Source: Raskinella chloraquaticus (SeqCode) (GTDB lineage: Bacteria > Pseudomonadota > Alphaproteobacteria > Rhizobiales > UBA4765). Taken from it: DNA of 57,959 nucleotides. Positions 36,377 through 44,080 of the stretch are shown here, one piece after another. The number at the start of each line of letters is the position of its first letter. Position 1 is the stretch's first letter. The position numbers were made by a program, and so were the translations under genes. The DNA is taken from contig DEZK01000032.1 in NCBI GenBank assembly GCA_002365175.1, forward strand, positions 906 through 58,864. Direction: 5' to 3'. The notes under the pieces were generated by a model, which saw only the letters and a program-made list of their open reading frames with translations, was not told where the DNA came from and searched no databases.

Positions 36377-36907
36377 TGACGCGAACCTTGTCGCTCCACG
36401 ACGAAATGAGGTACAGCTGTCAGCGGCATCCCAGGTAAAGCGCGCTGCAGATGCCGATGATCAGCCCTTGCTAAAACCGTACAATCAGCCAGACGACCGC
36501 AATCATCGGTCCCGGCGCTCGATATACAGCCTTCAATGACGACGTTTCAATGATGAAAGCACGCGAGGATAACAAGTGGCAGACAAAATATGTCTCCGGT
36601 TGCAGCCCTATGATGCGTCAAAATCAAACAAAATTTCCATAGAATCAAAAATTTCCTTTGATATCATCAACATAGTTGTTTTTCTGATATAATATTTGTT
36701 ACGACGCTTCTTTATACAAAAACGCGCGGTTAAATCAAAAGTTGAAACTTGAAACGTTTGCAATTCGACGAATACACATCCGGTTGTTTACCATATTATC
36801 GTAATTTTGCCTCGTTTTTACATTTTATTATTGACGCAACAACGTGCAGAGGGCGGGGTGATCTCCGAAATTTTATTCAGCGTCCGACGGGAGTGCTGGA
36901 GGTAGTC
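36377..36907. other. intergenic region, AT-rich in its second half
   Basis: About 530 bp between divergent genes. 36590-36830 is AT-rich, with TTTGATATC and TTGTTTTTCTGATATAAT-like stretches; the latter (about 36675-36695) could act as a promoter for the secreted-protein gene at 36908. No convincing gene is seen. Confidence 0.5.
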
Positions 36908-37519
36908 ATGAGTAGATATCGGGTCACGCTCGGATTAGCCCTTCTGTCGGTGTTCGCGCCCCTTTCTGCCTTCGCTCAGCCTGCCCGGCAGCCTCAGGCG
37001 CTCGTCGTTCAGCCCCTGCAGCGCAGCAACATCGAGGCGGATGATCGCTTTGATCTGGTGCTCATCGCCTGTGACGCGCGATTGCAGACTGTCGATTATC
37101 CCGATGTGATCGCTTCCGAGGGCGTTGTTGAGACGATCGCAGTCGCAACAGTGCCGGCGGCGTTCAACCGCGCGGCTGCCGCCGAGAAACAAGAGCGGGT
37201 GAAATGTTTCATCGACGCTCTTCCTGCGACATTTGAGGATGTCCAGACGGCGCCGCGTCATCCAAAATGGCTGGACGTCAACATCGCCGCAACTCCGCCT
37301 GGATGGGCACGTTTCAAAGCAGCTGATGACTGGCTCAAAACGAAGCGAACTGCAACCATTGCCGCCACACCTGAATTCAACCACTTTGTTGCTGGAGGTT
37401 GTGGCGATGCTGTTTTTGGAGACCGCGAAGAACTGTTTCAGCAATTTATCGAATGGCAGTGCAAACAACGCTGCACCTGGAAAAGGGACGTGCCCGCAAT
37501 AGAAACCCGCGTTGCGTAG
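36908..37519 (+). CDS. secreted protein of unknown function
   Basis: 203 residues. Signal peptide at about 1-24 (VTLGLALLSVFAPLSAFAQ). The mature part has five cysteines, three of them near the C-terminus (GGCGD, WQC, QRC), which suggests disulfides in the periplasm. ATG 36908 was chosen for its GGAGG site 5-6 nt upstream and for the signal peptide; the longer frame starting at 36749 has neither. I do not recognise the family. It is 12 bp upstream of the next gene, so the two probably form an operon. Confidence 0.65.
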   Translation: MSRYRVTLGLALLSVFAPLSAFAQPARQPQALVVQPLQRSNIEADDRFDLVLIACDARLQTVDYPDVIASEGVVETIAVATVPAAFNRAAAAEKQERVKCFIDALPATFEDVQTAPRHPKWLDVNIAATPPGWARFKAADDWLKTKRTATIAATPEFNHFVAGGCGDAVFGDREELFQQFIEWQCKQRCTWKRDVPAIETRVA

Positions 37520-37531
37520 AGGATTGGCCCG

Positions 37532-38569
37532 ATGTCGATGAAACCGCAGGATGAGCCTATTCCCCTTCCACCTGGCGTCTGGGAAGCGCTGGCGAAGGAA
37601 ATTCTGACCGACGGCAAGGACGGCCGCACGCCGCCTCATTTCTCGCCCATGGTGCCGATGACGGCGGCGCGCAGCGAACATCAAAGCGTGGCGGTTGTCC
37701 AACGCGACCTTCCGCATTTCCTGCGCGACGATGACAGTCACAGCCAGGGGGACCAGGCGGGTGAACGATCGGGCTTTGGCCCTGTTGCGGTCGCTCTATG
37801 CCTGATTGGCGCGACAGCCGCCGGGCTTGGCGGTTATCTTGTCAGTTCCAGCTTGTCGCAAGGTAACAGCGCCTTCGCATGGGTCGAGCAGATCGCCCGC
37901 CGATTTACCTCCGGCCAGGACAGCCGCAGCCAGGACAGCCGAACGCCGACGGAGCAGAGAGCTCCTTCGCGGGTTGAATCGGCTTTTGCCGAAACCTCAC
38001 GCCAGGAGGTGGCGCGGGAGGGCGCAACGCTGCCGCAAAAGGTCACCGTCACCGGCACCCTGCTGTCACCCGTGGCGAGCAGTGAGGCGAATGCAGCACC
38101 AACGACAGCATCGACGCCAAAAGCCCCGGTCGGTGACACCAAACCCGACGCCGCTGCCAGCCAACGCGAGGTTGCGACAATCGATCCGGGCAAGGCTAAC
38201 GCTGCTGCCGAGCGCACTACTGCGCCAGCGCCTGTCGCGCCTGTTGCCGCCCCTGCCCCGGCGCGATCCGTCGAACCAGTCTTGCGCGGGCCAACCGCAG
38301 AAAGCACCCGCCTCGTTCAGCGAGCCCGAAAAATGATCGAGGATACCGGCGATATCGCGGGTGCACGCCTGCTTTTGTCGCGTGCCGTTGAGATTGGCGA
38401 TGCGCAGGCAGCCTTCCTGCTTGGCGAAACCTATGACACGCGGGCATTGGCAGGCTGGGGCGTCGTGGGTCTGCGTGGCGATCCGGTTGTCGCGCGGCGC
38501 TTCTATGAACAGGCGCTGGCTGGCGGGGTTGCCGACGCCAGATCGAGGATTGCCGCGCTCGGCAATTGA
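37532..38569 (+). CDS. membrane-anchored protein with Sel1-like C-terminal repeats
   Basis: 345 residues: cytoplasmic N-terminus of about 80 residues, one membrane helix at about 83-107 (FGPVAVALCLIGATAAGLGG), a long Ala/Pro/Thr-rich periplasmic linker, and at about 255-345 Sel1/TPR-like helices (AGARLLLSRAVEIGDAQAAF, DPVVARRFYEQALAGGVADA). Such repeats usually mediate protein contacts at the envelope. It probably works with the secreted protein encoded 12 bp upstream, but no function can be named. Confidence 0.7.
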   Translation: MSMKPQDEPIPLPPGVWEALAKEILTDGKDGRTPPHFSPMVPMTAARSEHQSVAVVQRDLPHFLRDDDSHSQGDQAGERSGFGPVAVALCLIGATAAGLGGYLVSSSLSQGNSAFAWVEQIARRFTSGQDSRSQDSRTPTEQRAPSRVESAFAETSRQEVAREGATLPQKVTVTGTLLSPVASSEANAAPTTASTPKAPVGDTKPDAAASQREVATIDPGKANAAAERTTAPAPVAPVAAPAPARSVEPVLRGPTAESTRLVQRARKMIEDTGDIAGARLLLSRAVEIGDAQAAFLLGETYDTRALAGWGVVGLRGDPVVARRFYEQALAGGVADARSRIAALGN

Positions 38570-38657
38570 TGTGGCGACGTCCGGAGCGCTCATCTATCCT
38601 GCCTGCCGATAGGCGCACACGTCGTCACTGACGAGTCGCCACCAGGGAGCCTTGCCA

Positions 38658-39728
38658 ATGACCGATTTCCCGGCCGCACAGGCGTTCTGCGCGCGCTTCG
38701 GAATCAGCGTGCCCATCATCCAGGCGCCGATGGCAGGCGTATCCACGCCGGCCTTGGCGGCGGCTGTGTCCGGCGCTGGCGGACTTGGGTCGCTCGGACT
38801 TGGCGCCAGCGACGTTACGACGGCGCGATCAATGATTGCGGCTCTGCGCAACCAGACCAACCGCGCCTTCAACGTCAATTTCTTCTGCCATCGTCCGGCG
38901 GCGAAAGACAGCCAGCGCGAAGCGCGCTGGATCGACTTCCTGCGCCCGACATTCGCTGAATTTGGCACCCGACCGCCCGAGCAGCTCACAGAGATCTATA
39001 AAAGTTTCGTCGATGACGACGCCATGCTCGCCATGGTGATCTCTGAGCGACCAGCCATTGTCAGCTTCCATTTCGGCTTGCCTGATGCTGATCGAATCGC
39101 TGCCTTGCGACATGCCGGTATCCAGATGTTTGCGAGCGCGACGACGCTTGAGGAGGCCCGCCAGGTGGAAGCCGCTGGAGTAGATGCGGTTATCGCCCAA
39201 GGGTATGAAGCCGGCGGCCATCGCGGCGTCTTTGATCCAGCCCTGCCTGATGCCAGGCTATCCACCCTGCCACTCACAAGGCTGCTTTCGCGCCACCTGT
39301 CGGTCCCGGTCATCGCCGCCGGCGGCCTGATGGATGGCACGGATATTGCCGCCGTATTGCATCGTGGCGCGAGCGCCGCGCAGCTTGGCACCGCCTTTAT
39401 CCTGTGCCCTGAATCGAGCGCTGATCCAGCCTATCGCGAGCGTTTATCGGCGGCAGGCGCGCAAACCGAGATGACGATGGCGGTCTCGGGCCGCCCTGCC
39501 CGCAGCCTCGTGTCGCGATTTACCGCACTCGGCCGCAGCGTGCCAGACGAGGGCATCCCTGCTTATCCGATTGCCTATGATGCCGGCAAAGCCCTGCATG
39601 CGGCAGCAAAGGCCAACGGCGAATTCGGGTACGGCGCCTATTGGGCCGGCCAGGGGGCGCCTTTCGCACGGGCGCTGCCGGCAGACGAGATGTTGCGGAT
39701 GCTGGCGCGTGAAGCCGGACTTGCATAG
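38658..39728 (+). CDS. nitronate monooxygenase
   Basis: FMN enzyme that oxidises alkyl nitronates such as propionate 3-nitronate. 356 residues, TIM barrel: PIIQAPMAG, GAGGLGSLG, the catalytic-His motif GYEAGGHRG, and PVIAAGGLMDG for FMN phosphate. ATG 38658 has AGGGAG about 8 nt upstream. It may detoxify nitronates; the neighbouring YghU-like gene also suggests a stress or detoxification setting. Confidence 0.88.
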   Translation: MTDFPAAQAFCARFGISVPIIQAPMAGVSTPALAAAVSGAGGLGSLGLGASDVTTARSMIAALRNQTNRAFNVNFFCHRPAAKDSQREARWIDFLRPTFAEFGTRPPEQLTEIYKSFVDDDAMLAMVISERPAIVSFHFGLPDADRIAALRHAGIQMFASATTLEEARQVEAAGVDAVIAQGYEAGGHRGVFDPALPDARLSTLPLTRLLSRHLSVPVIAAGGLMDGTDIAAVLHRGASAAQLGTAFILCPESSADPAYRERLSAAGAQTEMTMAVSGRPARSLVSRFTALGRSVPDEGIPAYPIAYDAGKALHAAAKANGEFGYGAYWAGQGAPFARALPADEMLRMLAREAGLA

Positions 39729-39754
39729 CCCGCCCTGCGCCAACGCCCCGCCTT

Positions 39755-40657
39755 TCACTCGTGACGCCCGCGCCACAGGGCAATCACGGATGATGACAGT
39801 ATCGCCGCGCCACCCATGATCTGGACCAGCGACAGGCGCTCACCCAGAAGGCCAACGCCGCCCAGCGCCGTCATCAGCGAAATCGTCGGAAACAGGGCCG
39901 CCGCCTCATTGGCTTCCAGGCGTGCCAATGCGTAATTGAACAGAATTGTCGCCAGACCGTGCAATATCAGGCCCGAGATGACGAGGCCGGCAAGTGTCGA
40001 TGGCTCGTTCAGAAACGCCCAGGACTGGTCGCCGGTTACGAGCATGGCAAGCGCCACGACCAGAGCCGCCATGGGCAGGCTGGTTGCGGTCATTGTCAGC
40101 GGATCCGACTGGCGAACCAGATAGCGCGCGACGATGGTATCAAGCGCGGCGCAGGAAATGCCGGCCAGGATCAACAGCACGGCAAGCGTTGAGAACGCTG
40201 CTTCAGATGTGCCTGCGCCTGTGAGACAAGCAACACCGATACCACCCAGACCAAGCGACAGAAGTGTCGATTGCGTCAATCGCTCGCGCAGCAGCACCCA
40301 GGCGAACACAGCGACGATGGCGGTTTCGCTTGCATAAAGAAGCCCCGCCACGCTCACCGGCACCAGTGACAGGCCAACAAAGGCAAACACGTAAGTCAGG
40401 CCCGGCTGAAGAATTCCCGGAAGCGCCAGCTTGACAACATCGCGGCGCGGCGGCACGCGGCCTGTCGCAACTGCGGCAATACCAACCACGATCACGCTTG
40501 CCATCACCTGCACAAACACCATGGGCAGTACGGAGGCCGGCACCAGCAGATCCTTGCTGATGATGTTGGCAATGCTGACGCAGGCGCAGGCAGCGAGGAT
40601 CGCCATCGCTCCGACCGATTTCTGTGACAGGCCTGAGATGGCGGACAAGGACATCAT
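39755..40657 (-). CDS. EamA-type drug/metabolite exporter
   Basis: 300 residues with ten membrane helices in two EamA repeats (VGAMAILAACACVSIANIIS, then AVLLILAGISCAALDTIV). Exports small metabolites or drugs; the substrate is unknown. Divergent from the MarR-type regulator with about 80 bp between, which hold two copies of a palindromic site. ATG 40657 was chosen; ATG 40654 is equivalent. Confidence 0.86.
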   Translation of the reverse strand: MMSLSAISGLSQKSVGAMAILAACACVSIANIISKDLLVPASVLPMVFVQVMASVIVVGIAAVATGRVPPRRDVVKLALPGILQPGLTYVFAFVGLSLVPVSVAGLLYASETAIVAVFAWVLLRERLTQSTLLSLGLGGIGVACLTGAGTSEAAFSTLAVLLILAGISCAALDTIVARYLVRQSDPLTMTATSLPMAALVVALAMLVTGDQSWAFLNEPSTLAGLVISGLILHGLATILFNYALARLEANEAAALFPTISLMTALGGVGLLGERLSLVQIMGGAAILSSSVIALWRGRHE

Positions 40658-40668
40658 CAATGCTCATT

Positions 40669-40685
40669 AGATGCTTCACGCATCT
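40669..40685. promoter_or_regulatory. operator copy 1 of the EamA/MarR divergon
   Basis: 17-bp palindrome AGATGC-TTCAC-GCATCT, with perfect 6-bp arms. It lies 12 bp upstream of the exporter start, where a bound MarR protein would block transcription. Confidence 0.65.
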
Positions 40686-40708
40686 ATATGGAGAAAGTCT
40701 CTTGCGGT

Positions 40709-40725
40709 CAATGCATGAAGCATCT
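40709..40725. promoter_or_regulatory. operator copy 2 of the EamA/MarR divergon
   Basis: On the minus strand it reads AGATGCTTCATGCATTG, matching copy 1 at 14 of 17 positions but inverted. It lies 11 bp before the regulator's ATG. Centre-to-centre distance is 40 bp, close to four helical turns, so both dimers would sit on one face of the DNA. Confidence 0.6.
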
Positions 40726-40736
40726 ATTTTTTCGTC

Positions 40737-41267
40737 ATGACACAGGAACGTGACGTCAATCTGGTTGGCGCCCTGGCGCTTGCGCTCGCCGACATTGTTG
40801 AAAAATCGCTGGTCGGCGACGCGCCCGAGCCTGGCGCTGCGGCGGCCGCGCTTCTCCTCATCCATCATCGGCCCGGGTTCCTGACCGAACGGCTGCATGG
40901 CGTCATCGGCCTGTCACAACCGGGAACGGTGCGGCTGGTTGACCGGCTGGTGCGCGATGGGCTGGTCAAGCGCAAGCCCGGAGAGGTGGACAGGCGCACG
41001 GTCGAACTGCATCTGACCGAGGAGGGATTGCGACGAACATCGGCCATGGCGCGCAAGCGCAGCAGCGCCCTTGGACAGACGCTGGCCGTGTTGTCCGAAG
41101 ATGACAGGTCAGATTTGGCGCGAATTGCAGAAAAGTTATTGCGCACCCTGCCCGTCGACGAGCGCCATGCCTATGAAATCTGCCGGTATTGTCATGAAGC
41201 GTGCTGCACACACTGCCCGGTCGACGCAGGTACGCCATTGCATGATCCGCATTCGACATTAGTTTAG
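40737..41267 (+). CDS. MarR family regulator with a cysteine cluster
   Basis: 176 residues: winged-helix DNA-binding domain at about 35-105 (GLSQPGTVRLVDRLVRDGLV, then KPGEVDRRTVELHLTEEG). The C-terminal part carries five cysteines in twelve residues (Cys149, 152, 156, 157, 160; ICRYCHEACCTHC). The cluster could bind metal or sense oxidants or electrophiles. It most likely represses itself and the divergent exporter through the two palindromes between them. Confidence 0.88.
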   Translation: MTQERDVNLVGALALALADIVEKSLVGDAPEPGAAAAALLLIHHRPGFLTERLHGVIGLSQPGTVRLVDRLVRDGLVKRKPGEVDRRTVELHLTEEGLRRTSAMARKRSSALGQTLAVLSEDDRSDLARIAEKLLRTLPVDERHAYEICRYCHEACCTHCPVDAGTPLHDPHSTLV

Positions 41268-41330
41268 GCGCACCGCACGACGTCACCGGTCGCACCGGCT
41301 CGCCTGCCCCTCAAGCCATCGGACAACGCC

Positions 41331-42206
41331 ATGAATGACAGCCCGGCCTACGTGCCCCCCAAAGTCTGGACGTGGGACAAGGAAAATGGCGGCCGTTTCG
41401 CCAATATCAACCGCCCCATCGCCGGCCCGACACATGACAAGGTATTGCCGGTTGGCAAGCATCCGCTCCAGCTTCATTCGCTGGCAACGCCCAATGGCGT
41501 CAAAGTCACGGTGATGCTGGAAGAGCTGCTCGCCTGCGGTATCGCGGGGGCAGAATATGACGCCTACCCGATTAAAATCAGCGATGGTGAGCAGTTTTCG
41601 AGCGGATTTGTCGACATCAATCCCAATTCAAAGATCCCTGCGCTGCTCGACCGCAGTGTGTCGCCGCCCCTTCGCGTCTTCGAATCAGGTTCCATCCTGC
41701 TCTATCTCGCGGAGAAATTCGGCGCCTTCATCCCCAAGGATCCGGCCAAGCGGACCGAATGCCTCAACTGGCTGTTCTGGCAGATGGGGAGCGCGCCCTA
41801 TCTCGGCGGCGGGTTCGGGCATTTCTATGCCTATGCGCCGATGAAGATTCAATATTGCATCGACCGCTTCGCCATGGAAACGAAGCGCCAGCTCGACGTT
41901 CTCGATCGCCACCTTGCTGCCCAAACCTTCATGACGGGCGATGATTACACCATTGCCGATATCGCCATCTGGGCGTGGTATGGTCAATTGGTGCTCGGGC
42001 GGCTTTATAGCGCCGCTGACTTCCTCGATGTCGCCTCCTATCGCCATGTCGGGCGCTGGGCGAGCGCGATCGACGCCCGGCCGGCGGTGCAACGCGGCCG
42101 CAAGGTTAACAGGCTCTTTGGCGACCTTGATACGCAGCTCCATCAGCGCCATGACGCGAGCGATTTCGATACTATGACGCAGGACAAGCTGCAACCGCCG
42201 ACCTGA
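41331..42206 (+). CDS. yghU: glutathione transferase-like protein, YghU type
   Basis: 291 residues, close to E. coli YghU (288). Long N-terminal arm (YVPPKVWTWDKENGGRFANI, NRPIAGPTHDKVLPVG), thioredoxin-fold domain (TPNGVKVTVMLEEL, VFESGSILLYLAEKFG) and all-helical C-terminal domain (YTIADIAIWAWYGQLVLG). YghU binds two glutathiones and reduces disulfide bonds and organic hydroperoxides. 63 bp after the MarR gene, same direction. Confidence 0.9.
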   Translation: MNDSPAYVPPKVWTWDKENGGRFANINRPIAGPTHDKVLPVGKHPLQLHSLATPNGVKVTVMLEELLACGIAGAEYDAYPIKISDGEQFSSGFVDINPNSKIPALLDRSVSPPLRVFESGSILLYLAEKFGAFIPKDPAKRTECLNWLFWQMGSAPYLGGGFGHFYAYAPMKIQYCIDRFAMETKRQLDVLDRHLAAQTFMTGDDYTIADIAIWAWYGQLVLGRLYSAADFLDVASYRHVGRWASAIDARPAVQRGRKVNRLFGDLDTQLHQRHDASDFDTMTQDKLQPPT

Positions 42207-42327
42207 TAGCTGGCGTTAGGGCATCTCAGTCCTGTCATTGCCTGGCAGACCTGAAGGCCTGCCTGCGGTATTGATTTTGTAGCGCTTCCCTCGCCCCGCT
42301 CTGGCGTCGGGCTAAACGAGAACAGTC

Positions 42328-43278
42328 ATGAACGTGCTGATTACGGGCGCGAACGGCTTTGTTGGACGCGCACTCGCTTCGCACCTTGCCGCCGAGGAAG
42401 CGATGACGGTTCGCGTCGCCGTCCGACGGCTTTCGCGCCCATTCCCGGCATCCGTCGATGTTCGCGACAATCTTGATCTGGATGACGCAGATTGGTCATC
42501 TGCCTTGAGGACTATCGATGTCGTCATTCATTGCGCCGCCCGTGTTCACGTCAGGAATGACACCGCGACTGATGCAATCGCAGAATTCCGAAAAACCAAT
42601 ACTGACGGAACGCTTAAACTGGCAAAGAAAGCCGCAGAAGCCGGTGTTAAGCGATTTATCTATTTAAGTACAATCAAAGTGAATGGAAATTCGACGAATG
42701 ATCGTCCGCCCTTCAGTGCAAATGACATTCCTGCACCCACCGATCCATACGGCATGTCGAAGATGGAAGCCGAGATCGGGCTTCTGGAGCTTGCGAAAAA
42801 AACCGGCCTCGACATCGTTATTATTCGCCCGCCACTGGTCTACGGACCTGGCGTCAAAGCAAATTTCCTGTCGCTGATGCGTCTGGTCAATTGGTCCATT
42901 CCCATGCCCTTTGGCCGGATTGACAACAAAAGGAGTTTTGTAGCGATCGACAATCTGGTCGATTTTATAAAAACATGCTGCGTCCACCCATCAGCGCGCA
43001 ACCAGATATTCATGGTGTCCGATGGCGCTGATTTGTCGACCACTCACTTAATCAGAATGATCGGTCAGGCGTTAGGCAAGCCGACATATCTGATCCCGAC
43101 GCCTTCCAACTTGATGTTTTATGCCGCCCGCATGTTTGGCAAAGCAGAAATAGCAGATCGGTTGATCGGCTCGCTCCAGGTGGATATAGAAAAAAACAAT
43201 TATTTACTAAACTGGACACCTCCAGTCAAAATGGATGACGCCTTGAAACAGACAGCAGATATGTTTCTCAAAAGATGA
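42328..43278 (+). CDS. NAD-dependent sugar epimerase/dehydratase, WbpV/WreQ-like
   Basis: 316 residues, extended SDR: Rossmann motif TGANGFVGR at 6-14, active-site YGMSK with Tyr141 and Lys145, and the run IIRPPLVYGPGVKANF. The protein resembles UDP-sugar 4-reductases/epimerases of O-antigen clusters (WbpV of Pseudomonas, WreQ of Rhizobium), which make N-acetylquinovosamine donors and usually sit beside an initiating glycosyltransferase. None is seen here; instead an AT-rich gap follows. Confidence 0.8.
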   Translation: MNVLITGANGFVGRALASHLAAEEAMTVRVAVRRLSRPFPASVDVRDNLDLDDADWSSALRTIDVVIHCAARVHVRNDTATDAIAEFRKTNTDGTLKLAKKAAEAGVKRFIYLSTIKVNGNSTNDRPPFSANDIPAPTDPYGMSKMEAEIGLLELAKKTGLDIVIIRPPLVYGPGVKANFLSLMRLVNWSIPMPFGRIDNKRSFVAIDNLVDFIKTCCVHPSARNQIFMVSDGADLSTTHLIRMIGQALGKPTYLIPTPSNLMFYAARMFGKAEIADRLIGSLQVDIEKNNYLLNWTPPVKMDDALKQTADMFLKR

Positions 43279-43878
43279 TTTCATTACTTATTTTTCCTTG
43301 ATATGGACACCTCCCGCTCTGTTTTACATTAGAAACACGCTATACTAACCAACATTCAATATAATCATTTATATCAATATTTAAATAAAATCGCAATATA
43401 ATTTAAATTTATTAAAAATAAAAACAGATAAAAAGAATAATATAAAATATAACAAAGCTACCATACCAGAAAATACATGTCTTTCTTTTGTTACGATTGA
43501 TTTATCTGTCTCATTTATTATTTTAAAAAAAAATTCTGTATTCGCTTTTTTGAAAAAAAACCAGCAGATGTTGTAAGTAACATCAAGACAATATCAACAT
43601 TTCTATATTTTTTTGATAACATTTTATCCACCCTAAACGCACTAATAAACAAGCAAATAATTATCGAAAAAACAAAAAAAATAAAAACGGATAATATTGA
43701 TAATATATCAATCGATTTACATATAATATCCATTTATTATTACCTTTTTTGTTAACAATAGTCAATCTTTATTCTTGTGTTCATTTCATTCACTGCCTGC
43801 GTCCCCAACTCAAATCAACCTCAGGGTTATTCCGTATAATCCGACCAACAGATCATTCCGGCGGGCCATTCCTCCGTA
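43279..43878. other. AT-rich stretch without a firm gene
   Basis: 43280-43760 is very AT-rich against a GC-rich genome, with many A and T runs and short stop-broken frames. One minus-strand frame (43518-43733) is listed separately. I read the stretch as decayed or recently acquired DNA at the end of a surface-polysaccharide locus. Confidence 0.55.
43518..43733 (-). CDS. possible small membrane protein in AT-rich DNA
   Basis: 71 codons: one long hydrophobic segment at about 10-32 (LSILSVFIFFVFSIIICLFI), then a Lys-rich tail. No recognisable family. The composition differs strongly from flanking genes. It may be a fragment or a chance frame, since AT-rich DNA readily encodes Ile/Phe runs. Confidence 0.25.
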   Translation of the reverse strand: MDIICKSIDILSILSVFIFFVFSIIICLFISAFRVDKMLSKKYRNVDIVLMLLTTSAGFFSKKRIQNFFLK

Positions 43879-44076
43879 TTATTTCATAGCAGCGTATGAG
43901 CGCCGCATATTGCTGTCAAACGCATGTTGGGAGGATGTCCGGACCAGCGGAGCAGCCCGCGCAGGCAGCGCCGTAAAGCCATCCGTCAGCGTGTTGCCGA
44001 ACAGTTCGCCGATCCCGTCCACCGCGCGGTTGCCGTTGATGTCGCGCACCATATCGCAGGTTATTCCGGGCAGCGC
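43879..44076 (-). pseudogene. fragment of an RTX-like calcium-binding repeat protein
   Basis: A stop-bounded minus-strand frame reads VRDINGNRAVDGIGELFGNT followed by LTDGFTALP. This fits the D-x-N-G-N-x-x-(I/V)-D-x-I-x-E-L-F-G calcium-loop segment and the following TDGFTAL of large haemolysin-type surface proteins. Nothing else of such a gene is present; the frame starts next to the guaA stop and ends after about 65 codons. Probably a relic. Confidence 0.45.
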
Positions 44077-44080
44077 TCAA

